Of a stretch of 64,000 bases of DNA, positions 15,977 to 24,306 are shown in pieces. Both the position numbers and the translations under genes were made by a program. The first letter of the stretch is position 1; every line of letters begins with the position of its first letter. The notes beneath the pieces are model-generated. The model was not told where the DNA came from. It did not search any database and saw only the letters and a list, made by a program, of their open reading frames with translations. Source of the DNA: Streptomyces xanthochromogenes (GTDB lineage Bacteria; Actinomycetota; Actinomycetes; Streptomycetales; Streptomycetaceae); contig NZ_BMUZ01000002.1 in assembly GCF_014650455.1 (NCBI RefSeq), forward strand, positions 216,125 through 280,124. The letters run 5' to 3'.

Positions 15977-17383
15977 ATGTCGTCGTCCAGACCCGCCAAG
16001 GCCCTCGCCCTCGCGCTGCTCGCGGCGGTCCTGGGGGCGGCATTGGGGGCGCTGCCTCCGTCGGCGTCCGCCCGGGCGGCGGATGCGGGGGAGCGGGCGG
16101 TGCGGGGTGGCCGGCTCGACTGGGGGATCAAGTCGTCCTTCCAGAGCTATGTCACCGGCCCGGTGGCGCACGGCAGTTGGAGCCTGACGGGCGGTGCCGC
16201 CACCGTCGGCGGCAGCCAGTTCCGCTTCCACTCGGCGACCGGCTCCTACGACCCGGAGGGCGGCGGCTTCCGGGCCGCGTTCGCCGGCGGCGTCCACTTC
16301 ACGGGCCATCCGAAACCGGACGGCACCCATGAGCTGGACCTCGTCGTGGCGCGCCCCTCCGTGCGGATGGAGAACGGCAGGGGAACCCTCTACGCCGACA
16401 TGACCAGCAAGGCGAAGGGCAGCGGGCAGGTCACCACCAGGTCCCAGGTGCCGCTCGCCTCGCTGGCGCTCGCCGGGATCGTTCTGGAGGGCGGTTCCAC
16501 CCCCATCGCCCTCCAGAACGTCCCGGCGACGCTGACCTCCGAGGGTGCGGAGGCCTTCGCCGGGTACTACGCGGCGGGCACGGCGCTCGACCCGGTGAGC
16601 CTGTCGGTGGACACGGAGACGCCGAAGGCAGCCAACTCACCGTCGGCCACGGCAGGTTCGACTCCCTCGTCCCGGGCAGGCCAGTTCGCCGGCTTCGCCG
16701 ACGCGGCCGTCGACTGGGGGGTGCGCCGCACCTTCCGCGAGTACGTGGGCGGTCCCGTCGCGCAGGGTCGGTGGACGGTGTCGGCCGGGGCCCGGGACGG
16801 CGGGGCGCTGTTCCGCTTCCCCGGCGGCAAGGGCACGTACGACGAGCACGCGGCCACCCTGGACGCGACCTTCACCGGAGCCGTCCGCTTCACCGGCAAG
16901 CAACTCGACGTCACCCTCGACCGGGTCGCGGTGAAGGTGGCCGACCGCACCGGCACGCTCTCGGCCGGCGGCCGCCCGATCGTCACCTTCCCGGCCCAAC
17001 TCGACCCGAAGAACGGCCTGGTGAGCATCGTCGAGGCACCCGCCGAGCTGACCGCCGAGGGAGCCGAGCTGTTCGGCGGGATGTACCCGGCGGGCACCGC
17101 CATGGACCCGGTGTCCCTCGCCGTCGCCGTCGCCCCCGGGGCGCGGCTGCCCGCCCTGCCCGACCTCGGCACCGGCGCGGACACCGTGCCGTCGGCGGCG
17201 CCCTCGCACGGCGCGTCCCCGCCCGGGGCGGAGCCGACGTCCGGGGCCACGTCCGGCTCGGGCCCGGGTGCGCTCGGCTACGCGGCGATCGGCGCGGCAC
17301 TCCTCGCCGTGGCGGGCACCGCGCTCGCCCTGACGCGCAGGCGCCGGACGGCACCGGCGACCCCCGAACCCCCCGCGGACTAA
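15977..17383 (+). CDS. Surface protein with two HtaA heme-binding domains
   Basis: A 468-residue exported protein. Residues 1-37 form a signal peptide ending ASARA. Two HtaA domains follow: about 45-200 (GGRLDWGIKSSFQSYVTGP ... EGAEAFAGYYAAGT) and about 240-400 (AVDWGVRRTFREYVGGP ... EGAELFGGMYPAGT). Each has the SF/TF-x-x-Y-V motif; in Corynebacterium HtaA a Tyr of this region ligates heme. A Ser/Pro/Gly linker leads to a C-terminal membrane helix (ALGYAAIGAALLAVAGTALAL) and a basic RRRR tail, with no LPXTG or LAXTG motif, so it is membrane-anchored. GGAGGG lies 6 nt before ATG 15977. Likely captures heme and passes it to HmuT. Confidence 0.9.
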   Translation: MSSSRPAKALALALLAAVLGAALGALPPSASARAADAGERAVRGGRLDWGIKSSFQSYVTGPVAHGSWSLTGGAATVGGSQFRFHSATGSYDPEGGGFRAAFAGGVHFTGHPKPDGTHELDLVVARPSVRMENGRGTLYADMTSKAKGSGQVTTRSQVPLASLALAGIVLEGGSTPIALQNVPATLTSEGAEAFAGYYAAGTALDPVSLSVDTETPKAANSPSATAGSTPSSRAGQFAGFADAAVDWGVRRTFREYVGGPVAQGRWTVSAGARDGGALFRFPGGKGTYDEHAATLDATFTGAVRFTGKQLDVTLDRVAVKVADRTGTLSAGGRPIVTFPAQLDPKNGLVSIVEAPAELTAEGAELFGGMYPAGTAMDPVSLAVAVAPGARLPALPDLGTGADTVPSAAPSHGASPPGAEPTSGATSGSGPGALGYAAIGAALLAVAGTALALTRRRRTAPATPEPPAD

Positions 17384-17482
17384 CCCCCCACCGACGCCTG
17401 ACCGCACCCTCCTCCCGCTGTCCCCTTTCCCCCCGTAACCCCCTTCCCGTTCCCCCGTAGACCCATCAAGGAGACCCGGCCG

Positions 17483-18970
17483 ATGTCCACAACTCCCTCC
17501 GCTTCCCTTCTTCGCCGCCGTCGGCGGTCCGTGGCGCTCGCGGCGGCCGTCGCCACCGCCGCCGCGCTGGGCGCGGCCGTGCCGGCCTCGGCGGCTCCGG
17601 CTCCCCAAGGGCCCACGCCCACGCAGGAGTTGAAGGACGGCACCCTCGACTGGGGCTTTCGCGAAAGCTTCCGCAAGTACATCGCGGCGGCCGGCCGCAT
17701 CACGGTCGCGGACGGCGCGAAGCAGGCGGCCGCCAACGGCGTGTTCACCTTCACCGGCGGTACGGGCACCTACGACACGGCGACGCACGCCACGCGCAAC
17801 GCCTTCAGGGGCGGCGTCCGCTTCGAGGCGCACGGCGGTGTCCTGGACATCGAGCTGTCCGACCTGAAGGTCGCCACCACCGGCACCAAGGGGGCGATCA
17901 CCGCCGACATCACCACCAAGGACCAGTCGGGCAAGGACCAGGTCAAGAACGACGTGGCGCTCGCCGACCTCGACCTGTCGAAGGTGCGGCCGGGCTCCGG
18001 CGCGGGCGGCGCGATGGTCTTCAAGGACATACCGGCCGCCCTCACCGAGGCCGGGGCCGCTGCCTTCAACGGCCAGTACAAGGAGGGCGACCCGCTCGAC
18101 CCGGCGACCCTGACGGTCACCCCCGTAACCACGCCGGACAGGCCCAAGCCCTCCGACGAGCCGAAGCCGTCGGACAAGCCCAAGCCGTCCGACCCGTCCA
18201 GGCCGTCCGGCAAGCCCGTGCCGCCGACCGCGCCCACCCCCGTACCGGCCGGGCAGAGCAAGGTCTCCGACGGCCGGCTCACCTGGGGCCTGAAGGAGTC
18301 CTTCCGCCGCTACATCAACAGCGGTGGCGGCACCAAGGCGGCCGACGGGGCGAAGAAGAACGGCGGCCTCTTCGACTTCTCCCTGGGCGGCGCGGCCCTC
18401 GACGCCAAGGCCCGCAAGCTCGACGCGTCCTTCAGGGGGAGCGTGAACTTCAGTTATCCGGCACACCAGTTGGACATGACGTTCAACGACCTCAAGGTCA
18501 GGGCCGAAGGAAACAAGGGCACGCTGGTGCTCGACGTCACCACCCCCAAGGGGAGGAAGGACGACATCGCCTTCGCGACGCTCGACCTCTCCCGGGCCGA
18601 CTACACCGCGAAGAGCGGCGTGGTCCGCCTCGCCGCCGTACCGGCCGCCTTCACGGCCGAGGGCGCGGCCGCGTTCGCCAACGACACCACGGGCTCGATG
18701 TACAAGGCGGGCGACGCGATCGACCCGCTCGACCTCGCCTTCACGGTGCGGGACGGCGTCGCGCTGCCCCAGGGCTCCGGCACCGGCGGCGGCACGGTCC
18801 CGGTGTCCGACACCACCCCGTCCGGCGCGGTCGGCTCGTCCGTGGGCGGCACCGCGGCCCTGGCCGACACCGGCGCCGGTGTCCCGGCGGGCGTGCTGCT
18901 CGGCGCGGCGGGCGCGGTCGCCGCCGCGGGCGCGGCGATGCTGTACGCCGCCCGGCGCCGCAAGGCCTGA
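17483..18970 (+). CDS. Cell-wall HtaA-domain protein with LAXTG sorting signal
   Basis: A 495-residue exported protein with signal peptide ending PASAAPAP. HtaA domain 1 spans about 48-210 (GTLDWGFRESFRKYIAA) and domain 2 about 265-430 (GRLTWGLKESFRRYINS), joined by a proline-rich spacer of repeated KPSD units (about 214-245). The C terminus reads AALADTGAG, then a hydrophobic helix and ARRRKA: this is the LAXTG pentapeptide recognised by streptomycete sortase E, so covalent wall attachment is predicted. AAGGAGA lies 8 nt before ATG 17483, 100 bp after the first htaA gene, with only a pyrimidine-rich gap, so the two are probably co-transcribed. Confidence 0.9.
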   Translation: MSTTPSASLLRRRRRSVALAAAVATAAALGAAVPASAAPAPQGPTPTQELKDGTLDWGFRESFRKYIAAAGRITVADGAKQAAANGVFTFTGGTGTYDTATHATRNAFRGGVRFEAHGGVLDIELSDLKVATTGTKGAITADITTKDQSGKDQVKNDVALADLDLSKVRPGSGAGGAMVFKDIPAALTEAGAAAFNGQYKEGDPLDPATLTVTPVTTPDRPKPSDEPKPSDKPKPSDPSRPSGKPVPPTAPTPVPAGQSKVSDGRLTWGLKESFRRYINSGGGTKAADGAKKNGGLFDFSLGGAALDAKARKLDASFRGSVNFSYPAHQLDMTFNDLKVRAEGNKGTLVLDVTTPKGRKDDIAFATLDLSRADYTAKSGVVRLAAVPAAFTAEGAAAFANDTTGSMYKAGDAIDPLDLAFTVRDGVALPQGSGTGGGTVPVSDTTPSGAVGSSVGGTAALADTGAGVPAGVLLGAAGAVAAAGAAMLYAARRRKA

Positions 18971-18983
18971 CCTCGTGGGCCGA

Positions 18984-19013
18984 GGGCCGCACCCCGAGCC
19001 GGGGGTGCGGCCC
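18984..19013 (+). terminator. Terminator after the htaA pair
   Basis: A perfect 12-bp stem: GGGCCGCACCCC at 18984-18995 pairs with GGGGTGCGGCCC at 19002-19013 around a 6-nt loop. It starts 14 bp after the stop of the second HtaA gene. Confidence 0.85.
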
Positions 19014-19035
19014 GGTCTGCTGCTTCAATGCGTAC

Positions 19036-19722
19036 GTGAATGCGTACGTGAGTGAGCAGGACGTACTGATCGACGTTCTCCGGGTCTTCTGCGGCCCCGA
19101 CGGCGGCCACGGCAACGCGCTCGGAGTGGTGCGCGAGGGGTCGGACGTGCCGGGCGAGGCGGCCCGGCAGGAGCTGGCGCGTCAACTCGGCTTCAGCGAG
19201 ACCGTGTTCGTGGACGATCCCGAGCGCGGCACCGTCGACATCTACACCCCGGGGGTGCGTCTCCCGTTCGCCGGGCACCCCCTGGTCGGTACGGCCTGGC
19301 TGCTCGACCTGGACGTCCTGGAACTGCCGGTGGGGGACGTACTGGCCCGCCAGGACGGCGAGTTCACCTGGATCACGGCCCGCTCCGAGTGGGTGCCGCC
19401 GCGTACCCTGCGCCAGTACGCCTCGGCCGCCGAGGTGGACGCGCTCGCGGTGCCGGAGCCGGGGGAGTGGGTGTACGCCTGGGGCTGGCAGGACGAAGCG
19501 GCCGGCCGGGTCCGCGCGAGGGCGTTCCCCGGCCGGGGCGACGGCATCGAGGAGGACGAGGCGACGGGCGCGGCGGCCCTCCTCCTCACCCAGAGCCTGG
19601 GCCGGGCCCTGAACATCACCCAGGGAGCCGGCTCCCAGCTCCTGACGGCCCCCGGCCCGGACGGCGAGATCGAACTGGGCGGCCGAGTAACCCTCAACCG
19701 GGCCGTCCCTCGACACTGCTGA
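19036..19722 (+). CDS. Short PhzF-family protein
   Basis: A 228-residue PhzF-fold protein, clearly shorter than the 260-300 usual for the family and than the copy at 1.5 kb. Motifs: VFCGPDGGHGNALGVV (the family's N-terminal GNxxGVV), FSETVFVDDPE with the conserved Glu, PFAGHPLVGTA, and EEDEATGAAALLLTQSLG near the end. The missing part is in the second lobe. Possible starts GTG 19036 and GTG 19048 lie within a 12-bp direct repeat (ATGCGTACGTGA at 19028 and 19040), so the exact start is unsure. No substrate can be inferred. It is separated from the htaA operon by a strong terminator. Confidence 0.78.
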   Translation: MNAYVSEQDVLIDVLRVFCGPDGGHGNALGVVREGSDVPGEAARQELARQLGFSETVFVDDPERGTVDIYTPGVRLPFAGHPLVGTAWLLDLDVLELPVGDVLARQDGEFTWITARSEWVPPRTLRQYASAAEVDALAVPEPGEWVYAWGWQDEAAGRVRARAFPGRGDGIEEDEATGAAALLLTQSLGRALNITQGAGSQLLTAPGPDGEIELGGRVTLNRAVPRHC

Positions 19723-20070
19723 GAGCCCGCCCAACCGATCCCGGGTCACCTACAGGGGCGCGAGGAACTGCGCGACCAGCCACCCACGACCCGCACCGGA
19801 AGCCCAAGGTCCTGGGGCTCCGCCCCAGACCCCGTTCGCGCCTTAAGGGCGCTCGTCCTCAATCTCCCCCAAGGCCTCAAGGGCCAGGGGGGGACCCCCA
19901 TGACAGGCTGTAGGTGCCCCCGCACCGGTCCTGCCAGGGGCGCGGGGAACGGCGCGACCAGCCACGCACGGTCCGCAGGCGAGAACGGACCCATTGAGGG
20001 GCGCGGGGAACTGCACGGAAGTTTGAGGTGGGCCCGCACCGCAACCGGCCCCCCGACCCCCCGCGGAGCG
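19723..20070. repeat. Cluster of dispersed intergenic repeats
   Basis: No gene is visible. Three copies of an element with core GGGGCGCG(A/G)GGAACTG lie at about 19753-19783, 19935-19965 and 19996-20017; the first two continue into GCGCGACCAGCCAC. Between them, 19809-19862 carries CTGGGGCTCCGCCCCAG (a hairpin) and GGGCGCTCGTCCTCAA, the left part of the 59.4-kb array unit. The same first element occurs inverted and tandem at 40.3 kb. Confidence 0.75.
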
Positions 20071-20733
20071 CTACGCGCTGAGCGGGAACTCCTCCCCGAG
20101 CTCCCTGAACACGGCCGTGTTCAGGCCGAATGCCCGCTTGCACTCGTCGACGACCCGCTGCTTCTCCAGGTCGTCGACACCCAGCCCGTCCAGCCGCTCG
20201 CGATAACTCCGCTTGAACGCGGCCGGGTTGGCGATGCCGTCGAAGACGTAGAACCGGACCCCGTCGCCCTTGCGGGCGAAGCCCCACGTGCGCTCCGCCT
20301 TGTCGCGGATGATCTGCCCGCCCGACAGATCGCCGAGGTAGCGCGTGTAGTGGTGGGCCACATAGCCCGCCGGCCACGTCCGGGCACATTCGGCGACGCG
20401 CTCCGCGTACGCGGCCGTCGCGGGCAGCGGCGTCGCGGTGCGCCGCCAGTCGGCGCCGCGCAGATGTGCCAGGTCCCGCTCCAGCTCGGCCGTGCGCATC
20501 AGCTCCGGCTGGATGAACGGCCCGGCGACCGGGTCGGCCGCGAGCGCCGAGGCGCCCTCCTCCAGGGCCCGGTACACGAACCAGAGCTGCTCGGTGTAGC
20601 GGGCGTAGGCGTCGACACCGAGCCGGCCGCCGAGCAGGTCCCCCATGAACGTCGAGGTCTCGGCCTCCGTGTGCTGCTCGTGCGAGGCGGTGCGGATCAG
20701 CGTGGAGAACGGCGTCGTCGCGCTGGTGGTCAA
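20071..20733 (-). CDS. hmuO: Heme oxygenase (biliverdin-producing)
   Basis: A 220-residue heme oxygenase that opens heme to biliverdin, CO and free iron. The all-helical family signatures are present: TASHEQHTEAE near residues 16-26 with the proximal heme-ligating His (probably H21 in HTEAE), the distal-helix motif YLGDLSGGQ (about 137-145) with its flexible Gly-rich kink, and FYVFDGIANPAAFKRSYRERLD. Length matches HmuO of Corynebacterium (about 215). A consensus iron box lies about 50 bp upstream of ATG 20733. With HtaA and HmuTUV in the same window it completes a heme-iron route: capture, import, degradation. Confidence 0.93.
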   Translation of the reverse strand: MTTSATTPFSTLIRTASHEQHTEAETSTFMGDLLGGRLGVDAYARYTEQLWFVYRALEEGASALAADPVAGPFIQPELMRTAELERDLAHLRGADWRRTATPLPATAAYAERVAECARTWPAGYVAHHYTRYLGDLSGGQIIRDKAERTWGFARKGDGVRFYVFDGIANPAAFKRSYRERLDGLGVDDLEKQRVVDECKRAFGLNTAVFRELGEEFPLSA

Positions 20734-20779
20734 GGCGGGCCTCCGGGGACCGAGGGGTGCGGGAACCAGCAGGATCGTT

Positions 20780-20798
20780 TCAGGTTAGGGTTACCTAA
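20780..20798 (-). promoter_or_regulatory. Iron box upstream of heme oxygenase
   Basis: TCAGGTTAGGGTTACCTAA is a close match to the IdeR/DmdR1 inverted repeat TTAGGTTAGGCTAACCTAA, about 47 bp before the heme oxygenase start. Confidence 0.85.
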
Positions 20799-20884
20799 GT
20801 CAACTGGTTCCCGACGTCCTGTCGGTAAAAATGTACCCGCTGACCCGCGACGGGACACACGATCGAAAAATGTGGCCGGTGCCG

Positions 20885-21754
20885 CTACGGCAGGGTGAGG
20901 ATCTCCGTGCCGGTCTCGGTGACCACCAGGGTGTGCTCGAACTGCGCCGTCCGCTTGCGGTCCTTGGTGACGACCGTCCAGCCGTCCTCCCACATGTCGT
21001 ACTCGTGGGTGCCCAGGGTCAGCATCGGCTCGATCGTGAACGTCATGCCCGGCTTGATCACCGTGGTGGCGTGCGGGGCGTCGTAGTGCGGCACGATCAG
21101 GCCGGAGTGGAAGGCCGTGCTGATGCCGTGGCCCGTGAAGTCCCGCACGACGCCGTAGCCGAAGCGCTTGGCGTACGACTCGATGACGCGGCCGATGATG
21201 TTGATCTGGCGGCCGGGACGGACCGCCTTGATCGCGCGGTCGAGGGACTCGCGGGTCCGCTCGACGAGCAGCTTGGACTCCTCGTCGACGTCCCCGCAGA
21301 AGTACGTGGCGTTGTTGTCGCCGTGCACCCCGCCGATGTACGCGGTGACGTCCAGGTTCACGATGTCGCCGTCCTTCAGGACGGTCGAGTCCGGGATGCC
21401 GTGGCAGATGACCTCGTTGACCGAGGAGCACAGCGACTTGGGGAAGCCGCGGTAGCCCAGCGTCGACGGGTAGGCGCCGTGGTCGCACATGTACTCGTGC
21501 GCGACCCGGTCCAGCTCGTCCGTCGTCACTCCCGGCGCGATGTGCTTGGCCGCCTCCTCCATCGCCCGCGCCGCGATCCGCCCCGCGGTCCGCATCAGCT
21601 CGATGGTTTCGGGGGTCTGCACTTCGGGTCCGGTGTACGGCGTGGGCATGGGCTTCCCGACGTACTCGGGACGCCGGATACGACCCGGGACGGAACGGGC
21701 CGGAGAGATCTCCCCGGGCACGAGCAGGGACTGCGACTTCGGCTGGCCAGACAT
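20885..21754 (-). CDS. map: Methionine aminopeptidase, type I
   Basis: A 289-residue type I enzyme that removes the initiator Met from new proteins. Metal ligands can be placed: Asp in [19 protein letters not shown] (two Asp), His in DFTGHGIS, Glu in TIEPML and Glu in [11 protein letters not shown]; the substrate-proximal His lies in EVICHGIP. An extended N terminus of about 40 residues ([19 protein letters not shown] with Pro/Arg-rich SH3-like ligands) is typical of the actinobacterial form that docks to the ribosome. ATG 21754 has no ribosome binding site but a TAGACT -10 element 7 nt away, so a leaderless message is likely. Streptomyces usually has more than one map gene. Confidence 0.92.
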   Translation of the reverse strand: MSGQPKSQSLLVPGEISPARSVPGRIRRPEYVGKPMPTPYTGPEVQTPETIELMRTAGRIAARAMEEAAKHIAPGVTTDELDRVAHEYMCDHGAYPSTLGYRGFPKSLCSSVNEVICHGIPDSTVLKDGDIVNLDVTAYIGGVHGDNNATYFCGDVDEESKLLVERTRESLDRAIKAVRPGRQINIIGRVIESYAKRFGYGVVRDFTGHGISTAFHSGLIVPHYDAPHATTVIKPGMTFTIEPMLTLGTHEYDMWEDGWTVVTKDRKRTAQFEHTLVVTETGTEILTLP

Positions 21755-21761
21755 GCCGGCG

Positions 21762-21767
21762 AGTCTA
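21762..21767 (-). promoter_or_regulatory. -10 element for leaderless map
   Basis: On the minus strand TAGACT is followed by exactly 7 nt and ATG 21754. No Shine-Dalgarno sequence is present. Confidence 0.55.
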
Positions 21768-21834
21768 TCGAGCGGGTGTGGGGCAGCATGGCCTTGAGGC
21801 CCCAGGCCACCGTCGTCCCAGGGAAGAGGCAGCC

Positions 21835-22065
21835 ATGGCTCTGTTCAAGAAGCGCACCGTCGGCAAACCCGGCGAGTGGTACTACTGCCTGGTCCACCAC
21901 AAGGTCGAGGAGGGCCCCGACTGCCCGGCCAAGGACCGCTTCGGTCCGTACACCTCGCGCGAGGAGGCCGAGCACGCGATGCAGAACGCGCAGGAACGGA
22001 ACCTGGAGTGGGAGAACGACCCGAAGTGGCACGACAAGTCCGCCCCGACGGACGGCGCCGACTAG
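21835..22065 (+). CDS. Small conserved SPOR-like protein
   Basis: A 76-residue protein from ATG 21835 with GAAGAGG upstream. It begins [19 protein letters not shown], continues through [19 protein letters not shown], and ends with [28 protein letters not shown]. The last part resembles the SPOR-domain pattern (GPYxSREEAEx), a fold that binds cell-wall glycan, but it is too short for a full SPOR domain and has no signal peptide, so it is probably cytosolic. Two Cys and a His pair might bind metal. It is divergent from map. The final codons TDGAD plus TAG form the first unit of a 15-bp tandem repeat that runs past the stop. Confidence 0.75.
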   Translation: MALFKKRTVGKPGEWYYCLVHHKVEEGPDCPAKDRFGPYTSREEAEHAMQNAQERNLEWENDPKWHDKSAPTDGAD

Positions 22066-22125
22066 GACGGCGCCGACCAGGACGGCGCCGACTAGGACGG
22101 CACCGACCAGGGCGGCGCGGACCGG
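22051..22125 (+). repeat. Five in-frame 15-bp units alternating TAG and CAG
   Basis: Units GACGGCGCCGACTAG (22051), GACGGCGCCGACCAG (22066), GACGGCGCCGACTAG (22081), GACGGCACCGACCAG (22096) and the degenerate GGCGGCGCGGACCGG (22111) are contiguous and in frame with the small protein. Translated they read DGAD-stop, DGADQ, DGAD-stop, DGTDQ, GGADR. The stop codon of the gene is the TAG of unit 1. Confidence 0.9.
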
Positions 22126-22191
22126 GCCCGACGCCACCGGCCGGGGCGGCACGGGCCCGGGGGCACCACGGCCGGCCCGCACGGGCGGCGG

Positions 22192-23490
22192 CTACGCCCC
22201 CGTGGTGGTGGGCTGCTTGGCCGCCCTGCGGCGGGCCGCGTCCTCGTCGGTCGCCGAGTCGTAGGTGATCAGCTTGGGCAGCGCCGCGGCGAGCAGCCCC
22301 ACCGCGGCCACGCAGGCCACCCCGCCCGACCACACGGCCGCCCTCGTCCCGGTCCAGCCGGCCATCGCGCCCGCCCGGACCTGGCCGAGCTGCGGGCCGA
22401 CGCTGTACGAGAGCACCTCTATGCCGGCCAGGCGGCCGCGCAGCTCCTCCGGGATGGTCTGGTTCCAGATCGTCGAGCGGCCGAGCCCGCTGAGCATGTC
22501 GCCGGCGCCCGCCACCGCGAGGCAGCCGAGCACCAGCCAGACGTTGCCGATCAGGCCCGCCCCGGCCATCGCCGCGCCCCAGACGACCGCGCCGACCACC
22601 ACGAACAGGCCGTGCCGCCGCACCCGTGAGGTCCAGCCGCTGGTGAGGCTGAGCAGCACCGAACCGGCCGAGCCCGCCGCGTACATCAGGCCGAGCGACC
22701 AGTCGGCGTGCAGGCTCTCGGCGAGGAACGGGAAGATCGCGTTCGGGAAGGCGAAGAACATCGCGGCCAGGTCCACCGCGTAGGTGCCGAGCAGCACCGG
22801 CCGTGACCACGCGTACCGCGCGCCCTCCGCGATGCCACGCAGCGAGGGCTTCCGGGCGTCATGGGCGGGCGGGGCCGGGGTCAGCCGGGCGCACATCACT
22901 ACCGACACGGTGAACGTGCCGATGGTCGTGGCGTACGCCGTGGCCGTACCGGCGTACGCCACGACCAGGCCGGCCAGCGACGGCCCCGCGATCGCGCCGA
23001 GCTGCCAGCGCAGGGCGTTGAGCGCGGCGGCCGCGGTCAGCTGGTCGTGCGGCACGATCCGGGCCATCAGCGAGTCGAGCGCCGGGCGCTGGAGCCCGGC
23101 GAGCGCCGAGACGCCCGCGGCCACGACGTACAGCGGCCAGAGCGCGGGGTTCGGGAGCAGCGCGTTGACCAGGAGGATCAGCGCGAGCAGACCGAGGCCC
23201 GCCTCGGTGGCGAGGATGACCTTGCGGCGGTCCACCGCGTCCGCGAGGGCGCCGCCGTACAGACCGAACACGACCAGCGGGACCAGTTCCACCGCGCCCA
23301 TCGCGCCCACCGCGAGCGGTGAGTCGGTCAGCTCCTTGATCTGCAGCGGCAGCGCGACCATCGCCATGAAGCTGCCGAAGTTGGTGATCAGGCCCTGCAC
23401 CCACAGCAGCCGGAAGTCGGCCGAGGCCCGCCAGGGGGCGAGGTCGGGCAGGATCGAGCGGAGTCGGGACGCGGGAGGTTCTTCGGGCAC
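22192..23490 (-). CDS. MFS exporter, EntS-like (MFS_3 group)
   Basis: A 432-residue major facilitator. The N-terminal RLLWVQGLITNFGSFMAMVALPLQI and the motif GALADAVDRRKVIL (motif A region) match the enterobactin-exporter-like MFS_3 group, as does ALAGLQRPALDSLMARIVP. About 11-12 membrane segments are visible. EntS-like members export siderophores, macrolides or other hydrophobic compounds. The cytosolic C terminus is charged (SATDEDAARRRAAKQ). GTG 23490 is the likely start. Its closeness to the iron genes invites a siderophore role, but no iron box was seen upstream and no siderophore synthetase lies in the window, so the substrate is open. Confidence 0.82.
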   Translation of the reverse strand: MPEEPPASRLRSILPDLAPWRASADFRLLWVQGLITNFGSFMAMVALPLQIKELTDSPLAVGAMGAVELVPLVVFGLYGGALADAVDRRKVILATEAGLGLLALILLVNALLPNPALWPLYVVAAGVSALAGLQRPALDSLMARIVPHDQLTAAAALNALRWQLGAIAGPSLAGLVVAYAGTATAYATTIGTFTVSVVMCARLTPAPPAHDARKPSLRGIAEGARYAWSRPVLLGTYAVDLAAMFFAFPNAIFPFLAESLHADWSLGLMYAAGSAGSVLLSLTSGWTSRVRRHGLFVVVGAVVWGAAMAGAGLIGNVWLVLGCLAVAGAGDMLSGLGRSTIWNQTIPEELRGRLAGIEVLSYSVGPQLGQVRAGAMAGWTGTRAAVWSGGVACVAAVGLLAAALPKLITYDSATDEDAARRRAAKQPTTTGA

Positions 23491-23608
23491 GAGCGGCCAT
23501 GCTCCGGGCCGGGGGCGCCGGACGCAAACGAATTACGTGCGCGCGTGGCCCCCGGGCGCGCGCCCCGGCGCCGCACGCGGACCGGCCGGGCAGCTCACCG
23601 GTGACCCG

Positions 23609-24211
23609 TCACCAGCGTCCCGGCGGCGGGGCCGTCAGCTGGTCGGCCAGGCGGCCGAGGCGGTCGCGGAAGCGGCGGGGGCCGCGCTGCGGCGGCAGGA
23701 CGTTCTCGCCCGCTGCGGCACTGACCAGGTGCTGCACGGTGTCCAGGTCGAGCTCCGCGTCCGGCGCCACGGTCAGCGACTCGTGGACGAGGCCCCGCAC
23801 TTCACGGTCGCCGCCGTCCAGGGCGAGCACGGTCGCGCCCGCCCTCCGTGCGTCATGAACGCGTTCGAGGAGCCCTTCGGCGGGCCGCTGGGGCGCCACC
23901 ACGAGCAGCGTCTCGCCGCGCCGCGCGGCCTCCAGACGGCCGAGCCCGACCGACAGGTGCGGCGGCCCGCCCGGCTCGGTGCGGTGGCGCACCAGGGTCG
24001 GGCTCAGCTCGGGAAGCCCCGACCAGGCCGCCTCGTCGGTGAGATGCGCGGCCAGGTGCCAGGGCTCGTACGACTCGGTGCCGACCAGGAGGAGCCCGCC
24101 GCCGTGCGGCACGACCGAGGAGCGCAGGACGCCCGCGAAGCGGCGGGTGGCCCGCAGCCACTCCGTCCCGGCGAGCACTTCCCGCAGCAGTGCGACCCGT
24201 ACGGCATCCAT
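23609..24211 (-). CDS. Conserved hypothetical protein, possible SIS-like fold
   Basis: A 200-residue cytosolic protein I cannot name. The pattern alternates strands and helices: GGGLLLVGTESYEPWHLAAHL, VGLGRLEAARRGETLLVVAP, LERVHDARRAGATVLALDGG, then DLDTVQHLVSAAAGENV and RRFRDRLGRLADQL. Hydrophobic strands each followed by helices resemble a sugar-isomerase (SIS) or Rossmann-like sandwich, but no signature motif proves it. I start at ATG 24211 (MDAVRVALLREVL). It diverges from npdG, from which it is 95 bp apart. The pair appears to be conserved in Streptomyces from memory; a link to F420 metabolism is only a neighbour-based guess. Confidence 0.6.
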   Translation of the reverse strand: MDAVRVALLREVLAGTEWLRATRRFAGVLRSSVVPHGGGLLLVGTESYEPWHLAAHLTDEAAWSGLPELSPTLVRHRTEPGGPPHLSVGLGRLEAARRGETLLVVAPQRPAEGLLERVHDARRAGATVLALDGGDREVRGLVHESLTVAPDAELDLDTVQHLVSAAAGENVLPPQRGPRRFRDRLGRLADQLTAPPPGRW

Positions 24212-24293
24212 GCCCGCACACTGCCGCATCCGGGCCCCCCGCGGGCCGGAACGCGTCTTCCTCATCCGAACGAAGCCCTCGGCTACGGCCGAG

Positions 24294-24299
24294 TAAGGT
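24294..24299 (+). promoter_or_regulatory. -10 element for leaderless npdG
   Basis: TAAGGT is followed by 7 nt (CGGCCCC region) and ATG 24307, with no Shine-Dalgarno sequence. Confidence 0.55.
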
Positions 24300-24306
24300 C
24301 GGCCCC

